Positions 20,814 to 29,655 of a stretch of 64,000 nucleotides of DNA are shown in pieces; positions within the stretch are counted from its first letter, which is position 1; each line of letters starts with the position of its first letter. The DNA comes from Streptosporangium saharense (lineage in GTDB: Bacteria; Actinomycetota; Actinomycetes; Streptosporangiales; Streptosporangiaceae): positions 62,001-126,000 of the forward strand of contig NZ_JACHJP010000001.1 in NCBI RefSeq assembly GCF_014203715.1, read 5' to 3'. Under the pieces are notes generated by a model. The model was not told where the DNA came from. It worked only from the letters and a program-made list of their open reading frames with translations, and did no database searches. The position numbers and the translations under genes are program-made.

Positions 20814-21977
20814 ATGTCACGCCTTCTGCAACCGGCGCTCGCCGGGATCGTCACCGCGCTCGTCGGCTTCGCCAGCTCCTTCGCCGTGGTCCTGGCCGGG
20901 CTGCGCGCGGTCGGCGCCGACCAGCGTCAGGCGGCCTCGGGACTGCTCGCTCTCTGCCTGGCCAACGGGGTCGTCGCGATCGTTCTCGGGCTGCGGCGAC
21001 GGATGCCGATCACCATCGCCTGGTCCACGCCGGGCGCCGCGCTGCTGGTCGCGACCGGCGCCGTCGAGGGCGGTTTCCCCGCGGCCGTCGGCGCCTTCGT
21101 TGTCTGCGGGCTGCTGATCGTCGCCGCCGGGCTCTTCCCCGCGCTCGGCCGCCTGGTCGCGGCCATCCCCGCCCCCATGGCGAGCGCCATGCTCGCCGGG
21201 GTCCTGCTCGACCTGTGCATCGCTCCGGTCAGGGCCCTCGGGGAGGTGCCGCTGATGGCCGCTCCCGTGGTGCTCACCTGGGCGCTGCTGAGCAGGTTCG
21301 CCGCCCGATGGGCGGTTCCCGCCGCGCTGGTGGTCGCGGTGGTCGCCATCGCGCTGACCGGCCCCGGTCTTGGCGCCGTGGACGTGAGCCCTGTCGTGGA
21401 GCTGACTCTCCCGGCGTGGAGCCCGCAGGCCATGATCAGCATCGCCCTGCCGCTGTTCCTGGTGACCATGGCCTCCCAGAACGTGCCGGGCATGGCGGTC
21501 CTCGCCCAGTACGGCTACCGCCCGCCGCTGCGGGGCATCCTGCTCGGCACCGGCCTGGCCAGCACGGTCGGCGCGCCCTTCGGTGGCCACGCGGTGAACC
21601 TGGCCGCCATCACCGCGGCCCTGGCCGCGAGTCCCGACGCCGATCCCGACCCGGGGCGCCGCTGGATCGCCTCGGTCACCGCGGGCGTCTCGATGATCGT
21701 CCTCGGCGTCGGCGCGGGACTGGCCACGGCGCTGGTCCTGCTCTCCCCGCCCGTGCTCATCGAGGCCGTCGCGGGCCTGGCCCTCGTCGGGGCGCTCGTC
21801 TCCGCCCTCGCCTCGGCCCTGGCAGAGCCGGACGGCAGACAGGCCGCCGTCGTCACCTTCGTCGTCACCGCCTCGGGGGTGATCCTGTTCGGGATCGGCG
21901 CCGCCTTCTGGGGCCTGGTGGCCGGGGGCCTGATGACCCTCCTGCACGGCGGCAGGAAGGCTCTCGTTCCACGCTGA
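20814..21977 (+). CDS. benE: BenE family (benzoate/H+ symporter-like) transporter
   Basis: 387 residues, 11-12 hydrophobic helices. BenE family features include AIAWSTPGAALL-like residues 63-75 (ITIAWSTPGAALLVATGA), AIPAPMASAMLAGVLL, TMASQNVPGMAVL and GAPFGGHAVNLAAITAA. It is an inner-membrane transporter; BenE proteins take up benzoate or related aromatic acids, but other substrates are possible. ATG 20814 follows GGAGAACG; a longer frame to 20742 would cover the operator. The divergent XRE-cupin gene probably represses it. A 15-bp hairpin begins directly after its stop codon. Confidence 0.9.
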   Translation: MSRLLQPALAGIVTALVGFASSFAVVLAGLRAVGADQRQAASGLLALCLANGVVAIVLGLRRRMPITIAWSTPGAALLVATGAVEGGFPAAVGAFVVCGLLIVAAGLFPALGRLVAAIPAPMASAMLAGVLLDLCIAPVRALGEVPLMAAPVVLTWALLSRFAARWAVPAALVVAVVAIALTGPGLGAVDVSPVVELTLPAWSPQAMISIALPLFLVTMASQNVPGMAVLAQYGYRPPLRGILLGTGLASTVGAPFGGHAVNLAAITAALAASPDADPDPGRRWIASVTAGVSMIVLGVGAGLATALVLLSPPVLIEAVAGLALVGALVSALASALAEPDGRQAAVVTFVVTASGVILFGIGAAFWGLVAGGLMTLLHGGRKALVPR

Positions 21978-22013
21978 CACGCCCTCCCGCCCGGTGTGGG
22001 GCGGGAGGGCGTG
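21978..22013. terminator. Strong 15-bp hairpin terminator between convergent genes
   Basis: 21978-21992 pairs perfectly with 21999-22013 (arm CACGCCCTCCCGCCC) with a six-base loop GGTGTG. It starts on the base after the benE stop and lies just before the end of the convergent gene at 22022, so it may work in both directions. Confidence 0.85.
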
Positions 22014-22021
22014 GGGCGTCG

Positions 22022-22501
22022 CTACTTCGACTGGCGGGTGTGGCGACCGGCGACGAGCTGGTCGGACGAGTGCTGACGGGGGACCTCGACGCGGGGGTGC
22101 GGAGCCGTCGTCTCGGCGCGGTCGTCCACGCCGTCACGGTCCCTGTCCACCACGGGGGTCGCGGCGGGGGTTGTGGCAGGGGTTTCCTCAAGCTTGCGCT
22201 CCAGCTCCCGCTTCTCCTGCTCCAGGCGGGCCACCCGGTCACGCGCCTCAAGGCGAGAGGCGTGCATCTTGCGGCGCCGTACGGCGGAGTGGCGCATTCC
22301 GGCGAACAGCAGGGCCAGACCGAGCAGGAAGACCATGCCGGTCACGGCACCGGCGAAGAAGAACTCCAGCTGGGAGAGCTGGATGGTGCGGTCGAAGACC
22401 GTGAACGTCGCGGTACTCGCCGCCGTCGCGGCCTCGTCCCAGGAGACCGCGACCACGGTCGCGCCCGCGAGTACGATCAAGAGGAGTCCAAGAACTAACA
22501 T
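22022..22501 (-). CDS. Small membrane protein with coiled coil
   Basis: 159 residues. Two transmembrane helices (about 2-19 and 48-68: LVLGLLLIVLAGATVVAVS and FFFAGAVTGMVFLLGLALLFAGM), a short external loop between them, then a basic coiled coil (RRRKMHASRLEARDRVARLEQEKRELERKLEE) and a polar tail with DRDRDGVDDRAE. The plan recalls LapA-type or envelope-stress membrane proteins common in actinomycetes. The function is unknown. It reads toward benE. Confidence 0.75.
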   Translation of the reverse strand: MLVLGLLLIVLAGATVVAVSWDEAATAASTATFTVFDRTIQLSQLEFFFAGAVTGMVFLLGLALLFAGMRHSAVRRRKMHASRLEARDRVARLEQEKRELERKLEETPATTPAATPVVDRDRDGVDDRAETTAPHPRVEVPRQHSSDQLVAGRHTRQSK

Positions 22502-22608
22502 GTGACCTCATCTCGGGCTGCTTGTGCTGTGCTGGTTATCACCGCTGCCCCGAGATGGTCCGGTTATGCGTGGGACTATCCGCCGCCGGCCGATGGTTGC
22601 CAGAAGAC

Positions 22609-23664
22609 ATGGTGGACATCGACGTCGTGGTCATCGGAGCGGGGCAGGCCGGGCTGTCCAGCGCCTACTTCCTCAGGAGAGCCGGTCTCGACTTCGTCGT
22701 GCTCGACCGCTCCCCGGCCCCCGGGGGCGCCTGGCAGTTCCGCTGGCCCTCGCTGACGCTCGGCGCCACGCACCGCGTGCACGACCTCCCCGGCCTGCCG
22801 CTGGGCAGTCCCGACCCCCGTCGTCCCTCGTCGGAGGTCGTCTCCGAGTACTTCGCCCGCTATGAGCAGACCTTCGACCTGCCGGTGCTGCGCCCGGTCG
22901 AGGCGCGCTCCGTCGAGGAGGGTACGGCGGGCAGGCTGCTGGTGCGCACCTCGGCGGGGGACTGGTCGCCCCGCGCCCTGGTCAACGCGACCGGCACCTG
23001 GGAGCGCCCCTTCTGGCCGCGCTACCCGGGGCAGGAGACCTTCGCCGGACTGCAGTTGCACACCGCCGACTACGTGAGCGCCGAGGAGTTCGCGGGCAAG
23101 CACGTCGTGGTCGTCGGCGGGGGAGCCTCGGGCGTGCAGCTCCTGATGGAGATCGCCCGCGTCGCCACGACCACCTGGGTCACGCGCCGTCCCCCGGTCT
23201 TCCGTGAGGGGCCGCTCGACGAGGAGGCGGGCCGGGCGGCCGTCGCCAGGGTCGACGCCCGCGTCAGGGCGGGCCTGCCGCCGGGCAGTGTGGTCGGCGC
23301 CACCGGCTACCCGGTGACACCGCAGGTGCGGGCCGCGATGGCGGCCGGGACACTGGACCGGCTGCCGATGTTCGACAGGATCGTCCCCGAGGGAGTGGTC
23401 TGGGATGACACAGGGCGCCTTGTCAGGGCCGACGTGATCCTGTGGGCCACCGGGTTCCGGCCCGTCGTCAACCACCTGGCCCCGCTGCGCCTTCGCGAGC
23501 CGGGCGGCGGCATCCGCGTCGAGGACACCGTCGCGATTCTCGACCCCCGCGTCCACCTGGTGGGATACGGTCCCTCCGCGAGCACGATCGGCGCCAACCG
23601 TGCGGGCCGTACCGCCGTAAGGCATATCAAAAGACTCCTCGGCGCCGTTTCCGAGGCCGCCTGA
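22609..23664 (+). CDS. Flavin-dependent oxidoreductase (FMO/NAD(P)-binding type)
   Basis: 351 residues. The FAD-binding GxGxxG is VVVIGAGQAGLSSAYFL (residues 5-21) and the second Rossmann motif is VVVVGGGASGVQLLMEIA (about 165-182). ATG-type motifs are present in VNATGTWERP and LWATGFRP. The protein is shorter than full Baeyer-Villiger or class B monooxygenases but shares their layout, like the small actinobacterial FAD-dependent oxidoreductases. Start ATG 22609 is chosen because the family N terminus begins MVDIDVVVIGAG. The substrate is unknown. corA follows after 22 bases. Confidence 0.88.
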   Translation: MVDIDVVVIGAGQAGLSSAYFLRRAGLDFVVLDRSPAPGGAWQFRWPSLTLGATHRVHDLPGLPLGSPDPRRPSSEVVSEYFARYEQTFDLPVLRPVEARSVEEGTAGRLLVRTSAGDWSPRALVNATGTWERPFWPRYPGQETFAGLQLHTADYVSAEEFAGKHVVVVGGGASGVQLLMEIARVATTTWVTRRPPVFREGPLDEEAGRAAVARVDARVRAGLPPGSVVGATGYPVTPQVRAAMAAGTLDRLPMFDRIVPEGVVWDDTGRLVRADVILWATGFRPVVNHLAPLRLREPGGGIRVEDTVAILDPRVHLVGYGPSASTIGANRAGRTAVRHIKRLLGAVSEAA

Positions 23665-23686
23665 TTCCTGGTTAGGGTGAAACGCC

Positions 23687-24655
23687 ATGAACCGCACCCG
23701 CCTGTACCGTGACGGCGCCCTGAAGGCCGAGGGGTTCCCCGTCGCGGAGGTCTCCGAGCACGTCAAGGACCCCTCCGCCGTGGTGTGGTTCGACCTGTGC
23801 TCGCCGACGCCCTCCGACCTGGAGATGATCAGCGAGGAGCTCGGGCTGCACCACCTGGCCGTCGAGGACGCCCTGCAGAGCCACCAGCGCCCCAAGCTGG
23901 ACAGCTACGACAGCCACCTGTTCATCACCGTCTACGGCGCGAGACTGGACGGCGGGACCCTCGACCTCGTCGAGGTGTCCATCTTCGTCACCAAGAACGC
24001 CCTGGTCACCGTGCGGGAGAACCCCGGCTTCGACATCGACGAGGTGGTCAGGCGCTGGGACGCCAACCCCGAGATGGCCAGGTACGGCGTGCCGTACCTT
24101 CTGCACGGGCTGCTCGACTACGTGGTGGACGGCTACTTCGACGTGCTGCAGGCCATGGACGACCGGGTCGAGGCGCTTGAGGACGATTTGTTCGCCGACG
24201 TTCCCGGGGACCGGATACACATCCAGCGCCTTACCTTCGAGATGCGCAAGAAACTGGTGCGTTTCCGGCGGTTGGCCGTACCGGTGCGGGAGGTCGTCGG
24301 CAGTCTCCTGCGCCGCAGCGTGGAGATGTTCGACCCGGCGCTGACCCCCTACTACCAGGACGTCTACGACCACACCCTGCGTGCGGCCGAGTGGACCGAC
24401 TCCCTGCGCGAGCTGGTCGGCAACGTCAGGGAGGCCCACATCAACCAGCAGGGCTTCCGGCTCAACGACATCATGAAGCGGATCACGAGCTGGGCCGCGA
24501 TCATCGCGGTGCCGACCATGATCACCGGGTTCTACGGGCAGAATGTCCCCTACCCGGGTTTCGGCCACGCGGTCGGCTTCTGGATCTCGACCCTGGCCAT
24601 CGTCGTCACCTCGGCCATCCTCTACACGATCTTCAAAAAGAGAGGCTGGCTGTAG
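23687..24655 (+). CDS. corA: CorA family magnesium/cobalt transporter
   Basis: 322 residues. A large cytoplasmic N-terminal domain with long helices (DDRVEALEDDLFADVPGD, LTFEMRKKLVRFRRLAVPVREVV) leads to two C-terminal transmembrane helices. The pore loop reads FYGQNVPYPG: the canonical GMN is GQN, a substitution I believe recurs in actinobacterial homologues. CorA forms a pentameric divalent-cation channel in the inner membrane. The ATG is well placed and the gene follows the FAD oxidoreductase closely, perhaps sharing its transcript. Confidence 0.94.
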   Translation: MNRTRLYRDGALKAEGFPVAEVSEHVKDPSAVVWFDLCSPTPSDLEMISEELGLHHLAVEDALQSHQRPKLDSYDSHLFITVYGARLDGGTLDLVEVSIFVTKNALVTVRENPGFDIDEVVRRWDANPEMARYGVPYLLHGLLDYVVDGYFDVLQAMDDRVEALEDDLFADVPGDRIHIQRLTFEMRKKLVRFRRLAVPVREVVGSLLRRSVEMFDPALTPYYQDVYDHTLRAAEWTDSLRELVGNVREAHINQQGFRLNDIMKRITSWAAIIAVPTMITGFYGQNVPYPGFGHAVGFWISTLAIVVTSAILYTIFKKRGWL

Positions 24656-24828
24656 CCCTCAGGGGCCGCGGATGTCGTGGGTTCCCGTGGTCGCGGCCTT
24701 GATGTCCCGTGACGAGGCGTCCTTCTGATGATATTTCCGGGTACGGCATGCCGTACCCGACCGGTAAACGGGTTTCCGGTTGTTCTATTCTGCGAGGGCC
24801 ATTCTGACCAGCAGGCGAAGGAAACCCC

Positions 24829-26103
24829 GTGACCTTTTCGGCTCTGACCCTCGACGAGCTGACCGCTCAGCGTGACCGTGCCCGGCGCGACTACGACGCT
24901 CTCGTCCAGCGCGGCCTCTCGCTCGACCTCACCAGGGGCAAGCCTTCGGCGCGCCAGCTTGACCTGGCCTCCGCCATGCTGACGCTCCCCGGCGGGCACA
25001 CCGCCGCGGACGGGACCGACTGCCGCAACTACGGCGGTGGGCAGGGCCTCGCCGAGCTTCGGGCGATCTTCAGCGGCCTGCTCCAGGTGCCCGCCGCCCA
25101 GCTCCTCGCGGCGAACAACTCCAGCCTGTCCCTGATGCACGACACCATCGTGCACGCGCTGCTCAGCGGCCTGCCCGGTGTCGGGCGTCGCTGGGTGGAC
25201 GAGCCGAGGGTCGCCTTCCTGTGCCCGGTGCCCGGCTACGACCGGCACTTCGCGCTGGCCGAGCGCTTCGGCATCGAGCTGATCCCGGTGCCGATGAACG
25301 ACGAGGGTCCGGACATGGACGTCGTCGAGGGCCTTGTGCGGGAGGACGCCCAGGTCAAGGGCATCTGGTGCGTGCCCAAGTACAGCAACCCGAACGGCGT
25401 CTCCTACTCCGACGAGACCGTACGGCGCCTGGCCGCCATGCCGACGGCGGCTCCCGATTTCCGGATTTTTTGGGATAACGCCTATGCCGTACACCACCTG
25501 ACCGAGACCCCGGTCGAGATCGCCGACATCCTGGCGCTGTGCGCGGAGAGCGGCAACCCCGACCGCGCCTTCGTGTTCGGCTCCACCTCGAAGATCACCT
25601 TCGCCGGGGGCGGCGTCGCGTTCTTCGGCTCCTCCCCGGCGAACGTGTCCTGGCTGCTCGGCCACACCGGCAAGCGCACCATCGGCCCCGACAAGATCAA
25701 CCATCTGCGGCACGTGGAGTTCCTCCGCGACGAGGCGGGCGTCCTGGAGCACATGCGCCGTCACCGGGAGCTGATCCAGCCGAAGTTCGAGGCCGTGGAC
25801 CTGATCCTCACCAAGGAGCTCGGCGGCACCGGCCTGGCCACGTGGTCCAAGCCCCTGGGCGGCTACTTCATCAGCCTCGACGTGCTTGAGGGGAGCGCGC
25901 GCCAGGTGGTCAGCCGGGCCGCGGAGGCGGGCATCGCGCTGACCCCGGCCGGTGCCACCCACCCCTACGGCGACGACCCGGCCGACAGCACCATCCGTAT
26001 CGCGCCCACCTACCCCGAGCTTCCCGAGGTCGAGCTGGCGATCGGCGGCCTTGCCACCTGCGTGCGCCTGGTCGGAACGGAGAGGCTGCTTGAGCGCGCC
26101 TGA
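24829..26103 (+). CDS. PLP-dependent aminotransferase (aspartate aminotransferase, PF12897 type)
   Basis: 424 residues with fold type I aminotransferase features: the N-terminal LDLTRGKPS, the PLP-contact region NNSSLSLMHDTI, YSNPNGVSYS, the Asp segment FWDNAYAVHH and the Schiff-base Lys in FGSTSKITFAGGG. These segments match the Asp_aminotransf subgroup found in actinobacteria rather than classical AspC. It probably transfers the amino group of aspartate or a related amino acid to 2-oxoglutarate. The GTG start has AGGAAA upstream. A TTG-started gene overlaps its stop. Confidence 0.92.
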   Translation: MTFSALTLDELTAQRDRARRDYDALVQRGLSLDLTRGKPSARQLDLASAMLTLPGGHTAADGTDCRNYGGGQGLAELRAIFSGLLQVPAAQLLAANNSSLSLMHDTIVHALLSGLPGVGRRWVDEPRVAFLCPVPGYDRHFALAERFGIELIPVPMNDEGPDMDVVEGLVREDAQVKGIWCVPKYSNPNGVSYSDETVRRLAAMPTAAPDFRIFWDNAYAVHHLTETPVEIADILALCAESGNPDRAFVFGSTSKITFAGGGVAFFGSSPANVSWLLGHTGKRTIGPDKINHLRHVEFLRDEAGVLEHMRRHRELIQPKFEAVDLILTKELGGTGLATWSKPLGGYFISLDVLEGSARQVVSRAAEAGIALTPAGATHPYGDDPADSTIRIAPTYPELPEVELAIGGLATCVRLVGTERLLERA

Positions 26104-26671
26104 CTGGTCGAGACTCTTCCACGCCTACGGGGCGGCGTCGGACGTCCCGGCCCACCTTGAGGCGCTGGTCGGCGACGACGACCGGGCGCGGGAGGAGGCC
26201 GTCGACCACCTGTGGGCGGCGGTGATCCACCAGGGAACGCCCTGGTCGGCCACCCCGCCCGCCGCGCTGGTCGTCGCGGGCCTGCTGTCCGATCCGCGTA
26301 CGGCCCGGCACACGGTCTCCTCACGCCCGCTGCGGGCCGTACTGCTGGACTTCCTCGGTGAGGTGGCGGAGGCCACCCAGCCGGAGGTGCCCGAGGAGGA
26401 GTTCAGGGCCGCGGCCGACCCCCGGGGACGTGAGGCGGAGATCGCCGGGACCCTGGAGACGCTGCTCAGCGACGACTCCGAGGAGAGTGATTCGGAGGAG
26501 ATCTGGGACGACGAGGCCATCGAAGTGATCATGGCCCAGGCCGTGCTCGACCTCAGGGCCGTGGTGCCGAGGCTGACCGAGGCGGTCGCCGCGTGCCTGG
26601 ACGACGAGGACCCGAGGGTGCGCGACTCCGCGGAGGCGGTGCTGGAGATCCTCAGGAGCGTGCCGGTCTGA
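26090..26671 (+). CDS. Helical (HEAT-like) hypothetical protein
   Basis: 193 residues from TTG 26090, which has a near-perfect GGAGAGG ribosome site 6 bases upstream and overlaps the end of the aminotransferase gene, so it is translationally coupled. The protein is Ala/Leu/Glu-rich and all-helical, with HEAT-like stretches (HLEALVGDDDRAREEAVDHLW near the N terminus; VAACLDDEDPRVRDSAEAVLEIL at the C terminus) around an acidic linker (SDDSEESDSEEIWDDE). A protein-protein interaction role is likely; nothing more specific can be said. Its end overlaps the convergent methyltransferase by 20 bases. Confidence 0.8.
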   Translation: MSAPDWSRLFHAYGAASDVPAHLEALVGDDDRAREEAVDHLWAAVIHQGTPWSATPPAALVVAGLLSDPRTARHTVSSRPLRAVLLDFLGEVAEATQPEVPEEEFRAAADPRGREAEIAGTLETLLSDDSEESDSEEIWDDEAIEVIMAQAVLDLRAVVPRLTEAVAACLDDEDPRVRDSAEAVLEILRSVPV

Positions 26672-27428
26672 CGTTCCCGTCAGAGGCGGTGGCCGACGGC
26701 GGTACCTCGACCACGAAGAACAGGAAGACGGGTCTCCGCGAGAGGTCGTGGAAGCCGTCGGGGAACAGCTCACGGGCGGCGGGGTCGGGCTGCGGCTCGC
26801 CGATGACGCCGAGGCGGAAACCGGCGGTGGTGAAGGCGTCGGTCATCGCGTGCAACGGCTTACGCCAGAACCTCATCGGGACGGTCCGCCCGCCGAACGT
26901 CCAGTCGAAGGTGTAGTCGGTGGTCGCGAAGTAGTCAGGCCGGGGATCCTGGATCGTGTAGGCCACGAAGGGGTGGTCGACCGACGCGATCAACCGGCCA
27001 CCCGGCCTGAGCACCCGCCGCAACTCGGCCAGGGTCGGCCCCCAGTCCTCCAGATAGTGCAGCACCAGCGAGGCGACCACGTCGTCGAACGAACCGTCGG
27101 CGAACGGCAGGCGGTCCCTCAGGTCCACGGCGTGCAGGGCCACGCCGTCACCCAGCCGCCGCCTCGCCAGGGCCAGCATCCCGGCGCTGACGTCGACGCC
27201 GGTGACGATCGCACCGCGGTCGCGTAGCGCGGCGGACAGGGGACCGGAGCCGCAACCGGCGTCCAGGATCCGACGGCCGGTCACGTCTCCCGCGAGGGCC
27301 AACATCGCGGGCCGCTCGTAGTACGCGTTCACGAGGCTGTTCTCGTTCTCCACCGAGTACGCCTCGGCGAAGCCGTCGTAGTCGTTCACCCGGGCGGGGC
27401 TCTCCGGCACATCGGCTACGTGTTCCAT
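26652..27428 (-). CDS. Class I SAM-dependent methyltransferase
   Basis: 258 residues. SAM-binding motif I is ILDAGCGSGPLSAALRDRG (about 54-72), motif II IVTGVDVSAGMLALARRR, and post-motif SFDDVVASLVLHYLEDW and LRPGGRLIASVDHPF. The domain matches the UbiE/Methyltransf_11 group, with an extra C-terminal cap (FATTDYTFDWTFGGRTVPMRFWRKPLHAM). The small-molecule substrate is unknown. It converges on the HEAT-like gene and has no co-transcribed neighbour. Confidence 0.88.
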   Translation of the reverse strand: MEHVADVPESPARVNDYDGFAEAYSVENENSLVNAYYERPAMLALAGDVTGRRILDAGCGSGPLSAALRDRGAIVTGVDVSAGMLALARRRLGDGVALHAVDLRDRLPFADGSFDDVVASLVLHYLEDWGPTLAELRRVLRPGGRLIASVDHPFVAYTIQDPRPDYFATTDYTFDWTFGGRTVPMRFWRKPLHAMTDAFTTAGFRLGVIGEPQPDPAARELFPDGFHDLSRRPVFLFFVVEVPPSATASDGNVRPARS

Positions 27429-27465
27429 CGTCCCAGCCTATTGATCACGTGATCCGCCGCGGTTC

Positions 27466-29037
27466 CTAGGGGCGTAGGGCGCCGAGCAGGGTCCGGAACT
27501 CGGAGACGCGAAGCGCCCACGCGGCCAGGCCGTACAGCAGGGCTCCGAAAGTGCCCGCGGCGAGCACGACGGTGAGCGAACCCGCCCAGCCCGGCCCCGT
27601 GACCTGCCCGGCCAGGCGTGCCACGACCGCCGTCGCCCCGCCCGCGACGAGCGTCGCGGGGAGCATCCTGCCGTGCGCGCGCAGCAGGCGGTGGCCGTCG
27701 ACTCTGCCGAGCCTCGCCCGCAGTACGGCTGCCGCCACGAGGAACCCGGCGCAGTTGGCCAGCGCGTATCCCACCGCGACCCCGACGACCATCCGCGGAC
27801 CGGGTACCAGCCACGCCGAGACCACGGCGCCCCCAACCGTGGCCGCCGCGACGAGCAGGCCGATCATGGCCGGGGTGCGGGTGTCCTGCAGGGCGTAGAA
27901 GCCGCGCAGCAGAACCTGGTAACCGCAAAATGGCACCAGGGCCAGGCCGTACGCGGCCAGGACCGTCCCCGTGAGCGCGACGGCGGAGGGGACGGCGTTG
28001 CCGTGCGCGAACAGGGCGGTGGCCAGGTGCGGGCCGAGCACGACCAGGAGGGCGGCCGTCGGCAGGAGCACCACGCCGGACAGCCGCAGGCACCGGGACA
28101 GCTCGGCCGTCACCTGCGACAGGTCCCGCCGCGCCGCCGCCCGGCTCAACCCCGGCAGCACACCGGTGACGATGGACACCGTGACGACCGCGTAGGGCAA
28201 CTGGAACAGCGTGTAGGCGTTGGCGTAGGCCCCGAGCGCCCCCTGCCCCGAGGTCAGGGCGAGCCGGTTGACCACGACGATCGCCACCTGCGAGGCGGCC
28301 ACGGAGACGAGCGTCCAGCCCGCCATGGCCGCGATCCGCCGGACCCCGACCCCTCGCGGATCGGCGCGCAGCCGTACCCGGAAACCGGTGCCTTGGGTCG
28401 CCAGACACAGCACGAGTGCCTGTACGGCGACGCCCGCCGTGGTGCCGACGCCGAGCAGCCAGGTTTGGGCGACGGTCAACCTCTCCAGGTGTCCCGTGCC
28501 GCCGACCACCAGGTAGACGGCGGTGGTCGCGATGACCACGAGGTTGTTGGCCACCGGCGCCCACATCGGTACGGCCTGGCGGCCCCTGGCGCTCAGGACG
28601 GCGGCGAGGGTCGTCCCCACGCCGTAGAACAGGACCTGCGGCAGGAAGAACCGGGTCAGCGTGATCGCCACCCGGCGCTGGTCGGCGCCGAGGTCGCTGG
28701 CGCACAGGTCCACGATCTGCGGGGCGAGCAGGGTCGTGACCACCACGGTCACGCCCAGGCCGTAGACCACCAGCGACAGCAGCCGCTGCGCGTACAACTC
28801 GTCGGGATGCCGCACGAGCAGGGGAACCAGGACGCTGGTCAGCGCCCCGCCGAGCACCAGGTCGTAGATCGAGTTGGGCAGCGTGTTGGCGACGGTGTAG
28901 GTGTCGAACAGGTGCGATCCGAGCCCGAGCGCGGCGACGAGCGCCAGCGTACGCAGGAACCCGGTGCTCCTGGAGACGACCGTTCCCACGGCCATGGCGC
29001 GCCCCGAACGTGCGAGTCCTTGATCCATGAACGCCAT
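27466..29037 (-). CDS. murJ: MurJ/MviN-family lipid flippase
   Basis: 523 residues, about 14 transmembrane helices. MurJ-type features are the N-terminal VSRSTGFLRTLALVAALGLG, DTYTVANTLPNSIYDLVLGGALTSVLVPLLV and the central YANAYTLFQLPYAVVTVSIVTGVLPGLSRA. MurJ flips lipid II across the membrane for peptidoglycan synthesis. Actinobacteria usually also carry a larger MviN with a cytoplasmic pseudokinase; this copy has none and stands away from the usual rnpA/trx region, so it may be a second paralogue. Confidence 0.88.
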   Translation of the reverse strand: MAFMDQGLARSGRAMAVGTVVSRSTGFLRTLALVAALGLGSHLFDTYTVANTLPNSIYDLVLGGALTSVLVPLLVRHPDELYAQRLLSLVVYGLGVTVVVTTLLAPQIVDLCASDLGADQRRVAITLTRFFLPQVLFYGVGTTLAAVLSARGRQAVPMWAPVANNLVVIATTAVYLVVGGTGHLERLTVAQTWLLGVGTTAGVAVQALVLCLATQGTGFRVRLRADPRGVGVRRIAAMAGWTLVSVAASQVAIVVVNRLALTSGQGALGAYANAYTLFQLPYAVVTVSIVTGVLPGLSRAAARRDLSQVTAELSRCLRLSGVVLLPTAALLVVLGPHLATALFAHGNAVPSAVALTGTVLAAYGLALVPFCGYQVLLRGFYALQDTRTPAMIGLLVAAATVGGAVVSAWLVPGPRMVVGVAVGYALANCAGFLVAAAVLRARLGRVDGHRLLRAHGRMLPATLVAGGATAVVARLAGQVTGPGWAGSLTVVLAAGTFGALLYGLAAWALRVSEFRTLLGALRP

Positions 29038-29102
29038 ACTCCCCGAAAGGTGAGGTGTTCGGCCTATTAGCCGTGCTCCTGGAGGCCGGTACGGTCGGCG
29101 CT

Positions 29103-29615
29103 ATGGAGTCGATCTCGGTACAGCGTCGGGGTGAACTGGTGCGGGCCAGCAGAGACACCCGCAAACTTGAGCTGCACGATTATTACGGCGCCGACAACGA
29201 GGACCTGAAGCTCTTCCTGGCGGGCGATCTGGACGCCGTGGAAGCCTCCTACCGGCAGTGGGCCGTCAAGGTCGCCGAGGAGGAACGCAAGGGCAGGCAT
29301 CTGCGCCGGGTGCGGCTGATCTCTGAGCCCCTGTCGGACTACCAGCGGATGTCCGTCCGCTACTCCGGCATGGCGGTCGACGCGGGTGAGGACCTGCGCT
29401 GGCTGCCCCGGCGCCTCGCCTCCGCGATACTGCTGCCCGGCAACGACATGTTCGTCCTGGACGGCGGGCTCGCCATGTTCAACGTTCTGGACGGGAACGG
29501 GGAGCGGGTCGACATCCAGTTCACCGACGACCCCGCCGTCGTCGCCCGTTGCGTGGAGGTCTTCGAGGCGGCCTACTCCGTGGCCGTCCCGCACCGCGAG
29601 TATCACCCGGCCTGA
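29103..29615 (+). CDS. DUF6879-like protein
   Basis: 170 residues from ATG 29103. The sequence (RASRDTRKLELHDYY, FLAGDLDAVEASYRQWAVKVAEEERKGRHLRRVRLISEPLSDYQRM) is typical of the DUF6879 family that is abundant in actinomycetes, usually near XRE regulators; none is adjacent here. It is soluble, with a mixed alpha/beta composition and no catalytic motif. It diverges from the MurJ gene and is followed after 40 bases by a hydrolase. Confidence 0.8.
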   Translation: MESISVQRRGELVRASRDTRKLELHDYYGADNEDLKLFLAGDLDAVEASYRQWAVKVAEEERKGRHLRRVRLISEPLSDYQRMSVRYSGMAVDAGEDLRWLPRRLASAILLPGNDMFVLDGGLAMFNVLDGNGERVDIQFTDDPAVVARCVEVFEAAYSVAVPHREYHPA

Positions 29616-29655
29616 CGCCGGGCCGTGTCCGACCACCTCAACGGGAAAGGATGAC